Assembly: GCF_003350925.1 (NCBI RefSeq)
Contig: NZ_KZ857173.1
Coordinates: 310,001 to 374,000 of the forward strand
Origin: Dyella tabacisoli
GTDB taxonomy: Bacteria; Pseudomonadota; Gammaproteobacteria; Xanthomonadales; Rhodanobacteraceae
Length of the DNA stretch: 64,000 nt
Direction of reading: 5' to 3'
A model generated the notes under the pieces. It made no database searches. It saw nothing but the letters and a program-made list of their open reading frames with translations, and was not told the origin of the DNA. Below, in pieces: positions 63,412-64,000 of this stretch; the stretch's first letter is position 1; the number at the start of each line of letters is the position of its first letter. Position numbers and translations under genes: made by a program.

Positions 63412-64000
63412 TTAATGAATGATTCTGCCCATGCGATCGAACGCAACCCCGGAGCCGTTCAAGCTCAACCAGATCAGGAACGCCTTGCCAGCAAGATTCT
63501 CTTCCGGCATGCAGCCCCACCAGCGACTGTCGGTACTGTTGTAGCGGTTATCTCCCATCACCAGATAGCAGCCCGCTGGCACCTCCGAGGGCACTCGCTG
63601 ATTCGGAATCGGCGGCGGGGTGGTGTAAGCCGGCATCCGCGCAGTCAGATGATTCACCGCGCCTAAATGCTCGTTCCACACCGTCGCGCCCATCTCCAGC
63701 ATCAGACGCGATTCGTCGCGTTTCGGATTGCCCACGTAGGGACCCACCTCATCGGCATTGACTGGTTCGCCATTGATAAGCAATTGGTCACCGTGCATCT
63801 CTACGCGATCGCCCGGCAAGCCGATGATTCGCTTGATCCAGTTCTGGCTCGGCACCGGCGCGTGGGGGTCGGCACAACTCTGATCGCCACTACGCACTTG
63901 CTTGCCGCCATCCGTGCAGATATAGCCCGGAAAGCGAAACACGACCACGTCACCGCGCTTGGGTTCGCCCAGCCCCACGAGTTTGTTGTTGAACGCGGGC
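63412..64000 (-). CDS. lepB: Signal peptidase I, partial (5' end outside window)
   Basis: The visible C-terminal 196 or so residues read FNNKLVGLGEPKRGDVVVFRFP, then WIKRIIGLPGDRVEMHGDQL with the general-base Lys of box D, and GCYLVMGDNRYNSTDSRWWG (box E). The catalytic Ser and membrane helices lie beyond the right edge. Box E has Tyr where GDNRDNSxDSR usually has Asp. LepB removes signal peptides on the periplasmic face of the inner membrane. The frame runs without a stop to the window end. Confidence 0.93.
   Translation of the reverse strand, partial: PAFNNKLVGLGEPKRGDVVVFRFPGYICTDGGKQVRSGDQSCADPHAPVPSQNWIKRIIGLPGDRVEMHGDQLLINGEPVNADEVGPYVGNPKRDESRLMLEMGATVWNEHLGAVNHLTARMPAYTTPPPIPNQRVPSEVPAGCYLVMGDNRYNSTDSRWWGCMPEENLAGKAFLIWLSLNGSGVAFDRMGRIIH

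Overview
The window looks like a chromosomal segment of a gammaproteobacterium of the order Xanthomonadales, most likely Rhodanobacteraceae (Dyella/Frateuria/Luteibacter-like). This is inferred from the gene content (RsgA, SerS next to tRNA-Ser, FtsK with LolA and RarA, an S-methyl-5'-thioinosine phosphorylase-type enzyme, the lepB-DUF4845-rnc-era-recO order), the G+C-rich codon use and the short GTTGGGGTGAGCGCAAGCGAACCCCAAC-type palindromes. No rRNA, CRISPR array, complete prophage, plasmid gene or intact insertion sequence was seen.

Layout. 0-6 kb: a secreted phosphoesterase between palindromic repeats, rsgA, a small exported protein and a MASE1-type membrane sensor. 6-11 kb: an accessory, repeat-rich stretch with six copies of a GGTGTCAGAG...CTCTGACACC palindrome. 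It holds a DUF6232 protein, a RibD/DHFR-like reductase, a RidA homologue without the catalytic Arg, a truncated GIY-YIG gene, a decayed fragment of the phosphoesterase gene, and three small secreted proteins of which two look paralogous. 11.3-26.7 kb: tRNA-Ser(UGA) next to a broken tRNA-Ser-like copy that carries a 79-bp insertion in its anticodon loop, then serS, rarA, the DUF3999/DUF2339 pair, a DUF1275 protein, lolA, ftsK, ald, and trxB on the opposite strand. 27-45 kb: aat, a GlxA-type regulator divergent from an isochorismatase-like hydrolase, a cold-shock protein, ispG, an ArgO/LysE exporter, an acetyl-CoA hydrolase-like protein, a cardiolipin synthase-like protein, xseA, an IMPACT protein and an ABC exporter.

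44-52 kb: a LysR regulator divergent from a PACE efflux pump with a perfect palindrome between them; an M20 peptidase divergent from an Lrp regulator and a diaminopropionate ammonia-lyase-like enzyme; Tat-exported asparaginase with cutC; a second cold-shock gene. 52-57 kb: a tightly packed minus-strand run (rlmD, CYTH, nagZ, hypoxanthine phosphoribosyltransferase, FMN reductase, thioinosine phosphorylase) combining purine salvage and muropeptide recycling. 57-60 kb: a YdbH-like AsmA-fold protein with its DUF1318 (YdbL-like) lipoprotein, probably for envelope lipid transport, and an orphan receiver-Hpt protein. 60-64 kb: recO, era, rnc, DUF4845 and lepB, which runs off the right edge.

The main points for follow-up are the interrupted tRNA-Ser copy, the repeat-driven gene graveyard at 6.8-10.9 kb, the uncharacterised DUF2339/DUF3999 pair, the YdbH/DUF1318 pair and two genes with 15-bp in-frame tandem repeats at one end. 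I did not find a clearly new defence or mobile system. All functional calls are from reading the sequence, without database searches.
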